Below, piece after piece: positions 34,321-42,661 of a stretch of DNA of 64,000 nt. The DNA comes from Halochromatium sp. (GTDB lineage Bacteria > Pseudomonadota > Gammaproteobacteria > Chromatiales > Chromatiaceae), in assembly GCA_010912705.1 (NCBI GenBank), contig POWB01000025.1, positions 1 through 64,000 on the forward strand, written 5' to 3'. The translations under genes were made by a program, and so were the position numbers. Position 1 is the first letter of the stretch. The number at the start of each line of letters is the position of its first letter. The notes beneath the pieces were generated by a model, which saw only the letters and a program-made list of their open reading frames with translations, did not search any database and had not been told where the DNA came from.

Positions 34321-34519
34321 GATCTGTCCTCCGCAGGTGGATAGGGTGAGGAAGGGTAGCGTTTCGATTACTAGTGGTCAGCAATGGGGGCCGTCAGCGT
34401 CAACCGCAACGGTGACTGGCGTCGAGCAGGCTATACTAAGGCTTTTAGGTCTTCAACGCGGGATAACGGCGTTACTAGACTGGAGTCGATGGTGGAGATC
34501 GCTTTAAGCAGTGTACGCA

Positions 34520-36421
34520 ATGTCTAACCCGGGCTCTCATGTGGATCAGGTGGCGCTGTTGTCGTCAGAGCGACGCCAGATGCTCATCGGACTTGAGCGC
34601 GTCACTAGCTTGCTCGTCGATGCGCGCTCCTGGCGGGGTGCGCTTGATCGGGTTGGCTTGGTCCTCTCCGATGTGCTGCATGCCGAGCGTTGGTCGATCA
34701 TGCTCAAGACCGAGCTCAACGTGATTCGCATCAGCTTGGCAAAGGGCTTACCGCAGAAGGTGATCCGCGAGACTCAGCTCAAGCTTGGCGAGGGGATTGC
34801 TGGGCGTGTTGCTCGCGATGCGTCGCCGATGCTGTATTCAAACGTCGAGTATGAGCTTGGTATCACCTCGGGCGGTAACTACGCAACGCCTTCGGCGATC
34901 AGTGTGCCGATCGTGCTCCGGGGCTCAGTGCTCGGCGTGATTAATCTCAGTGAAAAGCGCGACGAAGACGGCCAATGCACCAACTTTGATGCCGCTGATC
35001 TTTCATTGGCGATGATGGCGGCGAACCAGGCCGCGTTGATGATCGAGATGCTCCGCAATCTCGAGAGGGCCGAGGGGCGTTCCGCAGCAGGCGACGGCCG
35101 CGGTAAAGCGGTCCATAACAGTTTCGATGTGATGATGCAGGCATCAGCGTTCGATCTGCTGAGCCGTGTGACTGACCTGATGACTGTCAGTGGTGATCTT
35201 GATCGGGTGCTGATGGCCGCTCTAAACGGGGCCTGCGAATTGCTGAATGCGACACGTGGCTCCGTCATGCTCAGCGATGAGCAAGGACAGGCGCTGCGTA
35301 TTCGTGCCCATATTGGCATGCAGCCAGCGATGGCGGAGCAGGTGCGAGTCAAAGTCGGCGAGGGGATCGCCGGCCGGGTGCTGCAGACCGGTGATGCGTT
35401 GTTGCTCACCAACGCCCCCGAAGCGCGCCTAGGCACAGACTATGGTGATCGTTCAGATGATCATCAATCAGAGCGCTATCGCAATCGCAGCGCGCTCAGC
35501 GTGCCTCTGAGTATTCATGGTCGAGTGCTCGGCGTCATCAACATCAACGACCGTCGCGACGACCTTAATTTCTCAGATAACGATCTCTACATCGCCCGGG
35601 TGATCGCTAATCAGGCCGCGGTTGCGATCTCAGCTGCGCAACTGCTGAAGGAGTCAGTCGAAGCGGCTGAGATGCAGCGGCTCATGGATTTGGCGCACGA
35701 TATTCAAGCCAATCTGTTACCAGGGAAGCCGAAGCTCATCGGCCTTGATGTCGCGGGTCGTTCTGAGCCCTGCGCCTCCGCAGGGGGCGACTATATCGAC
35801 TATTTCGAGGGGGCACGCACCCAGGCTGTCGAGGTGCCGCCGTTCTATCTGGCCTGCGGCGATGTCTCCGGGCATGGAGTCGGAGCGGCTGTGATCATGG
35901 CCATGGCGCGTGCCTTCTTGCGTGCCTTACTCAGCCAGAGCCAGGATCTAGCCTCCGTCATGTATAAGCTGAATAATCTTATCGAGGCTGACACGCCAAC
36001 CGGTCAGTTCATGACCCTATTCGTGGGCATCCTCGAGCCGAAACGCGATCGCCTGCGATTCGTCTCGGCTGGCCATGATCCGGCCTTGCTGTACCGGGTG
36101 CGTAACGACGAGATCATCGAGACGCAATCGACCGGGCTGCCGCTAGGTATGTTTGAGCATCAGCACTATAAGGTTTCGGAACTCTGGATCGAGCCCGGCG
36201 ACTTGCTATTGCTCTCGACCGACGGCATCGCCGAAGCGACCAATATCCACGGCAATTTCTATGGCCGCGAGCGCCTGAAGCAGGATCTGCGTGAGCTGCG
36301 TCAGTTAAGCACCGATGAGATTGTCACTGCGATTGAGCAACGCGTCATTGAATTTACCCGACCGAAGGCGATCACCGATGATCTAAGCTTGATCGTGACG
36401 CGTATCCTGCCCGCAGCCTAA
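34520..36421 (+). CDS. GAF-GAF-SpoIIE (PP2C-type) phosphatase
   Basis: A 633-residue cytosolic signalling protein. ATG 34520 is used; GTG 34511 in frame is possible. Two GAF domains (about 15-185 and 215-385) each show the family's GEGIAGRV helix and a VLGVIN strand (KLGEGIAGRVARD, SVLGVINLSEK; KVGEGIAGRVLQT, RVLGVININDRR). After a short linker comes a SpoIIE/RsbU phosphatase domain (about 415-633) with AGGDYIDYF, CGDVSGHGVGAA and TDGIAEATN, which carry the metal-binding aspartates. Such enzymes dephosphorylate anti-anti-sigma proteins. No anti-sigma or STAS gene is adjacent, so the target is elsewhere. Confidence 0.92.
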   Translation: MSNPGSHVDQVALLSSERRQMLIGLERVTSLLVDARSWRGALDRVGLVLSDVLHAERWSIMLKTELNVIRISLAKGLPQKVIRETQLKLGEGIAGRVARDASPMLYSNVEYELGITSGGNYATPSAISVPIVLRGSVLGVINLSEKRDEDGQCTNFDAADLSLAMMAANQAALMIEMLRNLERAEGRSAAGDGRGKAVHNSFDVMMQASAFDLLSRVTDLMTVSGDLDRVLMAALNGACELLNATRGSVMLSDEQGQALRIRAHIGMQPAMAEQVRVKVGEGIAGRVLQTGDALLLTNAPEARLGTDYGDRSDDHQSERYRNRSALSVPLSIHGRVLGVININDRRDDLNFSDNDLYIARVIANQAAVAISAAQLLKESVEAAEMQRLMDLAHDIQANLLPGKPKLIGLDVAGRSEPCASAGGDYIDYFEGARTQAVEVPPFYLACGDVSGHGVGAAVIMAMARAFLRALLSQSQDLASVMYKLNNLIEADTPTGQFMTLFVGILEPKRDRLRFVSAGHDPALLYRVRNDEIIETQSTGLPLGMFEHQHYKVSELWIEPGDLLLLSTDGIAEATNIHGNFYGRERLKQDLRELRQLSTDEIVTAIEQRVIEFTRPKAITDDLSLIVTRILPAA

Positions 36422-36443
36422 GACGATTTGCTAGGTTAAATGC

Positions 36444-36476
36444 GGGTTAACCCAGAAGCTGATATTTGGTTGACAG
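36444..36476 (+). promoter_or_regulatory. Candidate BirA operator upstream of bioB
   Basis: Two half sites, gggttaacc (36444-36452) and ggttgacag (36468-36476), are separated by 15 bases. They match the gammaproteobacterial BirA consensus halves ttgtaaacc and ggtttacaa at 6 of 9 and 7 of 9 positions, with the correct spacing. The right half overlaps the -35 hexamer below. Confidence 0.5.
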
Positions 36477-36497
36477 CGTCGATCGCGCGGCTAGTCT
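36470..36497 (+). promoter_or_regulatory. Likely bioB promoter
   Basis: A perfect -35 hexamer ttgaca (36470-36475) is followed after 16 bases by tagtct (36492-36497), a weak -10. The predicted start is about 60 bases before the bioB ATG. Its -35 lies inside the candidate BirA site, as expected for biotin-responsive repression. Confidence 0.5.
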
Positions 36498-36560
36498 AGT
36501 GCACTGGATCGCAGTGGCGTTCAGCGTCACTTTCACCAAACCTGCCGTCGGAAGTCCCTC

Positions 36561-37649
36561 ATGTCGCCAAGCCTCTCGCGCGCCTCAGTCCCCTCCCATC
36601 ATAAGACGCCTCAGCGTCACGACTGGTCCACGGGGGAAGTGACCGCACTCCTCGACGAGCCGCTTAACAACCTGCTGTTTGCCGCGCAAACGACCCATCG
36701 TCATCATTTCGATCCGAACCGCATCCAGGTCAGTACCCTGCTCAGCATCAAGACCGGCGCCTGCCCGGAAGACTGTGGCTATTGCTCGCAGAGTGCCAAG
36801 CACGAAACCGGTCTCGAGTCCGAGCGCCTGCTGCCGCTGTCCGAGGTGCTCGAGGCAGCGCGGGCGGCGCGCGAGGAGGGTGCCACCCGCTTCTGCATGG
36901 GTGCGGCTTGGCGCAATCCAACCGACAAGAACCTAGAACAGGTCATCGCCATGGTCAGCGGGGTTAAGGCGCTGGGTATGGAGACCTGCGTCACCCTTGG
37001 CATGCTCGAGCAGGACCAGGCGCTGCGCCTGCGCGAGGCGGGGCTCGACTACTACAACCATAATCTCGACACCTCGCCCGAGTTCTACGGTCAGGTCATC
37101 AGTACCCGCACTTACCAAGACCGGCTGCAGACCCTGGACTATGTGCGTGAGGCCGGGCTGAAGACCTGCAGTGGGGGCATCCTCGGCATGGGCGAGTCAC
37201 GCCGGGATCGCGCCTCGATGCTTTGCCAGCTGACCAATCTGCCAGCGCATCCCGAGTCGGTGCCGATCAACCTGCTGGTGCAGGTGGAGGGCACGCCCTT
37301 GTTCGGCACCGAGGCGCTCGATCCGTTCGAGCTGGTGCGCACTATTGCCGTCGCCCGCATCATGATGCCGGCCTCTTATGTACGCCTCTCGGCCGGTCGC
37401 GCGAGCATGTCCGACGAGCTGCAGGCGCTCTGCTTTGCTGCTGGCGCCAACTCTGTGTTCTATGGCGATCGGCTACTCACCACCGATAACGCGGATGCCC
37501 TGCGCGATCAGCAGCTCTTCGCCCGTCTTGGTCTGCAGCCCGAGGAGGCCGAGATCGAGGGGCGTGATCAGCCCGGCGGCTGCCATAAGTCGATTGATCG
37601 TCCGGCACAGCAGCGCCAGACCAGGAGCGATCAGGCGGCTAGGGCCTGA
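36561..37649 (+). CDS. bioB: Biotin synthase
   Basis: A 362-residue radical SAM enzyme that inserts sulfur into dethiobiotin to make biotin. The radical SAM cluster motif is ACPEDCGYC, with C68, C72 and C75. Other family signatures are [44 protein letters not shown] (the second-cluster region), [15 protein letters not shown] and the C-terminal [12 protein letters not shown]. The last 40 residues beyond FARLGL are a variable tail. It heads the biotin operon; bioF starts 32 bases downstream. Confidence 0.97.
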   Translation: MSPSLSRASVPSHHKTPQRHDWSTGEVTALLDEPLNNLLFAAQTTHRHHFDPNRIQVSTLLSIKTGACPEDCGYCSQSAKHETGLESERLLPLSEVLEAARAAREEGATRFCMGAAWRNPTDKNLEQVIAMVSGVKALGMETCVTLGMLEQDQALRLREAGLDYYNHNLDTSPEFYGQVISTRTYQDRLQTLDYVREAGLKTCSGGILGMGESRRDRASMLCQLTNLPAHPESVPINLLVQVEGTPLFGTEALDPFELVRTIAVARIMMPASYVRLSAGRASMSDELQALCFAAGANSVFYGDRLLTTDNADALRDQQLFARLGLQPEEAEIEGRDQPGGCHKSIDRPAQQRQTRSDQAARA

Positions 37650-37681
37650 CTAGGATTCTGACTAGGGCCTGGCAGTTTGGG

Positions 37682-38878
37682 ATGATTCAGATCGCCGCTG
37701 AACTCGATCGTCTACGCGACGCTGGCCTCTACCGCCAGCGGCGGCTGCTCGCCGGCCCGCAAGCGGTGCGACCGCGCATCGACGGCCGTGAGCTGCTCGC
37801 CTTCTGCAGCAACGATTACCTCGGGCTCGCCGCCCATCCGGCGGTGATCGAGGCATTGCGCGAAGGGGCTGCGCGCGACGGTGTCGGCAGTGGCGCCTCG
37901 CATCTCATCTCCGGTCATCACGAGGCACACGAAGCACTCGAAACCGCACTTGCGGCCTTCGTTGGCCGTGAGCGAGCGCTGCTGTTCTCGACCGGCTACA
38001 TGGCCAACCTCGGCGTGATCCAAGCCCTCTGCGGCCGTGGCGATCAGATCCTCGCCGACCGGCTCAACCATGCCTCGCTGGTTGATGGTGCCCGGTTGAG
38101 CCAAGCCCGGCTGCGCCGCTACCCCCATGCCGACATTGACCGGCTTCAGGGCATGCTCATCAACGGCAACGGCAACTTGATCGTGACCGATGGCGTCTTC
38201 AGCATGGATGGCGACCTTGCGCCGATCCCCGCCCTGGCAAGCCTTGCCAGCCACAGCGATGCATTGCTGATGGTCGATGATGCCCATGGCATCGGCGTGC
38301 TCGGCGCTGGCGGTCGGGGTAGCCTCGAGCACCTTGGCCTTGATGGACCAGAGGCTCAAGCCGCGGTCCCGATCCTGGTCGGCACCCTCGGCAAGGCCAT
38401 CGGTACCTTTGGCGCCTTCGTGGCTGGCAGCGCTGAGCTGGTCGAGCTCCTGATCCAACGCGCGCGCAGCTATATCTACACCACCGCGCTGCCGCCCGCG
38501 CTCGCCACGGCCACCCTCAAAGCGCTCCAGATCGCACAGCAAGAACCGGAGCGCCGCGAGCAGCTGCAGCATCTGATCAGCCGCTTTCGGGCCGGCGCTT
38601 ACAGCCTCGGACTAGCCCTGGCCGACTCGCCCACACCGATCCAACCGCTGATCGCCGGCGATGTCGATACCGCCCTGCGCTGGAGCCGATACCTCGAAGA
38701 CAACGATATCCTGGTCACCGCGATCCGCCCACCAACGGTCCCGCAGGGCTCTGCGCGCTTAAGAATCACCTTTTCAGCAGCGCACCAAGCGACCGATGTC
38801 GATCGGCTCCTCGAGACCTTAGCCAGGCTTCCAGAGCAACAGTGGGTCAAGGAGCGGCAAGCCAAGCAGCAGCGGTGA
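37682..38878 (+). CDS. bioF: 8-amino-7-oxononanoate synthase
   Basis: A 398-residue PLP enzyme condensing pimeloyl-ACP with alanine to give 8-amino-7-oxononanoate. Signatures include [60 protein letters not shown] and the PLP lysine K238 in [13 protein letters not shown]. It lies between bioB and bioH, all on the same strand. Length is close to E. coli BioF (384). Confidence 0.96.
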   Translation: MIQIAAELDRLRDAGLYRQRRLLAGPQAVRPRIDGRELLAFCSNDYLGLAAHPAVIEALREGAARDGVGSGASHLISGHHEAHEALETALAAFVGRERALLFSTGYMANLGVIQALCGRGDQILADRLNHASLVDGARLSQARLRRYPHADIDRLQGMLINGNGNLIVTDGVFSMDGDLAPIPALASLASHSDALLMVDDAHGIGVLGAGGRGSLEHLGLDGPEAQAAVPILVGTLGKAIGTFGAFVAGSAELVELLIQRARSYIYTTALPPALATATLKALQIAQQEPERREQLQHLISRFRAGAYSLGLALADSPTPIQPLIAGDVDTALRWSRYLEDNDILVTAIRPPTVPQGSARLRITFSAAHQATDVDRLLETLARLPEQQWVKERQAKQQR

Positions 38879-38916
38879 AACAACAGCAACGCCAAGCAGG
38901 CAACCGAACCGCATTC

Positions 38917-39795
38917 ATGCCCGTTATCCGCACCAATAACCGATCAACGATGCACAACGACCGACCGAATCTCGTCCTCCTCCACGGCTGGGGTATGAAC
39001 AATGCCGTCTGGGATGCGCTCCCGGCAACCCTGACCGATCGCTTCCAGCTGCACCCCATCGAGCTTCCCGGTCACGGTCAGGCGCCCTTTGAACCAGAGT
39101 GGCGCGACCTCCCAGACTGGGCCGACGCCGTGCTCGCCCAGGCCCCAGACCAAGCCATCTGGCTCGGCTGGTCGCTCGGTGCCCTCGTTGCCCTGCAAGC
39201 CGCGCTGCAGACGCGCGTTCCCGGCCGTCCACTTGGACCAGGACAGCAGGCGCCTACTGAACACAGGCCCGGCGATCGCTTCGCAACAAGCGGCGGCCAG
39301 GCTCTTAGAGGTCGTATCAGCGCCCTGATCTTGGTCACCGCCAACCCACGCTTCGTCCAGGCCGCCGATTGGCGAGCGGCGATGCCGGATGAGATTTTCG
39401 ATGGTTTCCACAGCTCGCTGCTCGCTGATCCAAACGCCACCCTCGGGCGCTTCCTCTCACTCCAAGTCCGCGGTAGCGAGGATGCCCGTGAGACCCTCAG
39501 GCGCCTGCGCGCTGGCATCGCCGAGCGTCCACAGCCACAGCCCGACGCCCTGCTCGCCGGCCTCGATCTGCTGCGTGAAGAAGACCTGCGTGCGCGTCTC
39601 GCCGACATCCCACAACCCGCGCTCTGGCTATTCGGTGAGCGCGATACCCTGGTGCCGGCCGCCGTCGCCGAGCGCATCGAGCTGCTGATGCCGAACGCCC
39701 GCTGTCAGACCATTCCGGGTGCTGCCCATGCTCCGCTGCTGTCGCATGGTGATGCGGTTGCTGCGGCCATCGCTGACTTCCTCTATGGGACCTAG
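38917..39795 (+). CDS. bioH: Pimeloyl-ACP methyl ester esterase
   Basis: A 292-residue alpha/beta hydrolase that releases pimeloyl-ACP from its methyl ester, ending the BioC-BioH route. ATG 38917 is used; ATG 38950 begins right before the conserved RPNLVLLHGWGMNNAVW and is an equal alternative. The nucleophile motif is WLGWSLGALVAL; the acid lies in GERDTLVP and the histidine in GAAHAPLLSH. Between the nucleophile helix and the next strand (ALILVTANPRF) there is an extra segment of about 32 residues, rich in Pro, Gly and Arg, not found in E. coli BioH. The neighbours bioF and bioC support the assignment. Confidence 0.9.
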   Translation: MPVIRTNNRSTMHNDRPNLVLLHGWGMNNAVWDALPATLTDRFQLHPIELPGHGQAPFEPEWRDLPDWADAVLAQAPDQAIWLGWSLGALVALQAALQTRVPGRPLGPGQQAPTEHRPGDRFATSGGQALRGRISALILVTANPRFVQAADWRAAMPDEIFDGFHSSLLADPNATLGRFLSLQVRGSEDARETLRRLRAGIAERPQPQPDALLAGLDLLREEDLRARLADIPQPALWLFGERDTLVPAAVAERIELLMPNARCQTIPGAAHAPLLSHGDAVAAAIADFLYGT

Positions 39796-39965
39796 ACGCT
39801 GTATAAGAAATAACTGCCTGATTTTGAAAGACAGAAACTCGGAAAGGTTCTGGCTATTGGACTGCCCTGTGGCCATTATCACGACAAGCTACTGATTTTT
39901 ATAAGATGAGTTTCTCTACAGTGTGTCTTAGGCATGAATCTGATCATTGTCATGAGTCTGATCCT

Positions 39966-40895
39966 ATGAGTTCGATCATCAGTCCAACCATGGCGCCAAC
40001 CATGGGCCAGAGCATCAGTCCAATCGACAAACGCGCCGCGCGCCGCGCCTTCGAGCGCGCCGCCGCCAGCTATGACGAAGCCGCGGTGCTGCAGCGCGAG
40101 ATCGGCAGCCGGATGCTCGAGCGGCTCGACTATGTGCGTCTCAAGCCGCAGACCGTCCTCGATCTCGGTTGCGGTACCGGGCAGGGCATCGACGCGCTCG
40201 CCAAGCGCTGGCGCAAGGCGAAGATCATTGCCCTCGATCTCGCCGAATCGATGTTACAGCGCGCGCGCCGTCGCGGAACCTGGCTGAATCGGCCACGGCC
40301 GCTCTGTGCGGATCTGGAGGCGCTGCCGCTCGCCGATGAGTCGGTCGATCTGGTGATCTCCAACGCCAGCCTGCAGTGGGCTGGCGATCTGCCGCGCGCC
40401 TTCGCCGAGCTGCGCCGCGTGCTGCGCCCCGAAGGCCTGCTGATGTTCACCACCTTCGGCCCGGATACCCTGATCGAGCTACGTCGCGCCTGGGCGCTGG
40501 CGGATGATGGTGCCCATGCCCATGTCAGCCCGTTTCTGGATATGCATGACATCGGCGATGCGTTGATGCGGGCCGGGTTTGCTGATCCGGTGATGGACGC
40601 CGAGCGCATCACCATGACCTATGAGAGCGTCCAGGGCCTGATGCGTGATCTCAAGGCGATCGGCGGCCGCAACGCCCTCCAAGATCGTCCGCGCGCGATG
40701 ACTGGTCGGCAACGGCTCGGCGCACTCGAACAGGCCTATGAGCAGGAGCGGCACGATGGCCGGCTGCCCTCGACCTGGGAGGTGGTCTACGGCCAGGCTT
40801 GGATGCCGGCTGGCAGCAAGGCGCCAGCGCAGCAGCAGACCGCCGATGGGGTCGCCATCCCGCTGTCAGCAATCCCGCGAAGGGCAGCGCGATGA
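39966..40895 (+). CDS. bioC: Malonyl-ACP O-methyltransferase
   Basis: A 309-residue SAM-dependent methyltransferase that caps malonyl-ACP so that fatty acid synthesis can build the pimeloyl chain. It begins its conserved part with KRAARRAFERAAASYDEAAVLQREI, which is diagnostic for BioC, split here as RRAFERAAASYDEAAV. SAM motif I is VLDLGCGTGQGIDAL; LVISNASLQW and LLMFTTFGPDTLIELR follow. ATG 39966 is preferred because the frame further upstream (from 39906) is AT-rich and has direct repeats (tctgatc). It ends the first biotin block. Confidence 0.93.
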   Translation: MSSIISPTMAPTMGQSISPIDKRAARRAFERAAASYDEAAVLQREIGSRMLERLDYVRLKPQTVLDLGCGTGQGIDALAKRWRKAKIIALDLAESMLQRARRRGTWLNRPRPLCADLEALPLADESVDLVISNASLQWAGDLPRAFAELRRVLRPEGLLMFTTFGPDTLIELRRAWALADDGAHAHVSPFLDMHDIGDALMRAGFADPVMDAERITMTYESVQGLMRDLKAIGGRNALQDRPRAMTGRQRLGALEQAYEQERHDGRLPSTWEVVYGQAWMPAGSKAPAQQQTADGVAIPLSAIPRRAAR

Positions 40896-40944
40896 GCGGG
40901 ACAGCGCTCCGACACCGTCGATGCGGATTCGGGACCGCCGCGTT

Positions 40945-41433
40945 TCATTCGCCAACGCGCTTCAGTACGGTTTCAATCACCTGTGCCGAGATGCGGAAGT
41001 CCGAGCGATGCAAGCGACTGAAGCGCTCCCGCGCCGAGCCGATCAAGCCCCGTGTCTTAGCCATGCCGATGATGGCGGCGGTGCCTGCGACCTGCAGGCC
41101 CTGCCCGATAGCAATGGCCCTGCCGGCGCGCTCATCCATCAACAACAGGCTGGGCCTGGGGTTGGCGAGGGCGATGCGAATGCAGGCGGTCTCGCCCTCG
41201 TCAAGGTCTGGGAGTTCGGGGGCGGCAGGTGCTGGCGTGCTTTGCCGCAGCCAGCCCGCGGCCTCGGCTGCCGCGATTGAGGCTTCGTCCGGGAGGTTTC
41301 TCCCGGGCAGTACCTCTTGGCGCACCTCGGGTGGCATCCAGACGGTGCCAAATAGCGCGCCGAGCCATTCCAGCCCATCAACCCGGCTGAGCCCGATCAA
41401 CGGACTTGCATCGGTCAAGACGAGGCGAGCCAT
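40945..41433 (-). CDS. DUF3368 / PIN-like putative toxin
   Basis: A 162-residue PIN-superfamily protein (DUF3368). Putative catalytic acids are D8 in LVLTDASPLIGLS, the acidic pair in LDEGETACIRIA and D98-E99 in LLLMDERAGR, followed by the family's GTAAIIGMAKTRGLI. Such proteins are usually the RNase-type toxin of a two-gene module. The start overlaps the end of the antitoxin gene by 19 bases, so translation is coupled. The module sits on the opposite strand between bioC and bioD. Confidence 0.85.
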   Translation of the reverse strand: MARLVLTDASPLIGLSRVDGLEWLGALFGTVWMPPEVRQEVLPGRNLPDEASIAAAEAAGWLRQSTPAPAAPELPDLDEGETACIRIALANPRPSLLLMDERAGRAIAIGQGLQVAGTAAIIGMAKTRGLIGSARERFSRLHRSDFRISAQVIETVLKRVGE

Positions 41434-41765
41434 GACTCCAGGCTGTCCACATCTGATGCGGCCTCATCGGCATCCAGCGTCACCACGGGGATTCCCAAGC
41501 GGGAGACATGGGTGATGAACTCGGACAACGGCATCTCTGCCAAGCGGGCGGCGCGCGCTAACGATAGGCTGCCATCGCGGAACAGTGCCGTGGCCAGCGC
41601 TGGCTTGACACCTTTCGCGTCTAGTCCGCCTGCTAGCTCGACCCCGACCATCAAGGCATCAGGGCGGTCGCGGTTCAGCACTAGCACCACATCGCGATGC
41701 GACTTGCGCAGCGCCTCGCTGGGGTTGTTTTTCAGTCCGCTAACATTGATGGACTCCATGCCCAT
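41415..41765 (-). CDS. UPF0175 antitoxin with Phd-like N-terminus
   Basis: A 116-residue antitoxin. The N-terminal 45 residues (SINVSGLKNNPSEALRKSHR, then VLVLNRDRPDALMVG) look like a Phd/YefM-type DNA-binding half; the C-terminal part (ALATALFRDGSLSLARAARL, then AEMPLSEFITHVSRLGIPVV) is a UPF0175 module that normally binds DUF3368 toxins. ATG 41759 is an alternative start. First gene of the toxin-antitoxin operon and, by analogy, its autorepressor. Confidence 0.85.
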   Translation of the reverse strand: MGMESINVSGLKNNPSEALRKSHRDVVLVLNRDRPDALMVGVELAGGLDAKGVKPALATALFRDGSLSLARAARLAEMPLSEFITHVSRLGIPVVTLDADEAASDVDSLESWLASS

Positions 41766-41917
41766 ACCTCATGGGAAGATGACATGGGAAGAAGCATAGC
41801 AGAGGACAGAGTCGCGCTCTCGCTTGGTGCCGAATGACCCAATGCGACGAGCGCGATAATGATGAGATCAAGGCGATGACAATAAGATGACGAGAACAAT
41901 GCTACGGTGCATGCGGT

Positions 41918-42661
41918 ATGAGTGATGCGGTAGGGATCAGCTCAGCATCGGCGCAGTCAAAGAGGACGTTACAGCCCCAGGCGCAGGGACTCTTCATCAC
42001 CGGCACCGATACCGATGTTGGCAAGACCGAGGTAACGCTGGGGCTCATGGCAGCCTTGCAGCGGTGCGGGCTAAGCCTGCTCGGGATGAAGCCGGTCGCT
42101 GCTGGTTGTGTGCTGACGGCCGAGGGTCTGCGCAATGAAGACGCGCTGCGAATCCAGGCTCAAGGCTCAACGTTGCTCGCCTATTCGGCCATCAATCCCT
42201 ACGCCTTTGAGCCGCCGATCGCGCCACACATCGCCGCCGCGCAACTGGGTGTCGAGATGCAGATCGAGCCGATCAAGACGGCGTACCAACAGCTGGCCGC
42301 CCAGGCAGACTGGGTCGTCGTCGAAGGCGCTGGTGGCTGGCGGGTGCCGCTCGGGCCTGGTCTGACGCTGGCTGATCTTGCAAGTGCGCTGGATCTGCCT
42401 GTGGTCCTGGTGGTCGGTCTGCGCCTTGGCTGCCTCAATCACGCGCTGCTGAGCGCTGAGTCGATTCAGGCCTCGGGCCTTAGGCTTGCCGGCTGGGTCG
42501 CGAATCGGATCGATCCGACAATGGCCGCTGTCGATGAGAATCTGACAACCTTGCGCGAGTGGCTGGCGGCGCCCTGTCTGGGGGTGATCCCCTGGCTGCC
42601 GGCGCCAACGCCGGCGCAAATCGCTGATCAGCTGGTCGTGGCGGAACTGCTCAGGGCTTGA
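41918..42661 (+). CDS. bioD: Dethiobiotin synthetase
   Basis: A 247-residue ATP-dependent enzyme closing the ureido ring of 7,8-diaminopelargonate with CO2 to give dethiobiotin. The P-loop is FITGTDTDVGKTEVT (residues about 28-42); other signatures are LGMKPVAAGC, INPYAFEPPIAPHIAA and VVVEGAGGWRVPLG. Its 3' end overlaps the convergent recN gene by 11 bases. The toxin-antitoxin pair separates it from bioC. bioA is absent from the window, so the diaminopelargonate step must be encoded elsewhere. Confidence 0.95.
   Translation: MSDAVGISSASAQSKRTLQPQAQGLFITGTDTDVGKTEVTLGLMAALQRCGLSLLGMKPVAAGCVLTAEGLRNEDALRIQAQGSTLLAYSAINPYAFEPPIAPHIAAAQLGVEMQIEPIKTAYQQLAAQADWVVVEGAGGWRVPLGPGLTLADLASALDLPVVLVVGLRLGCLNHALLSAESIQASGLRLAGWVANRIDPTMAAVDENLTTLREWLAAPCLGVIPWLPAPTPAQIADQLVVAELLRA

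Noticed and set aside
37712..38572. 286-residue minus-strand frame opposite bioF
   Set aside because: Antisense shadow of a well conserved bioF.
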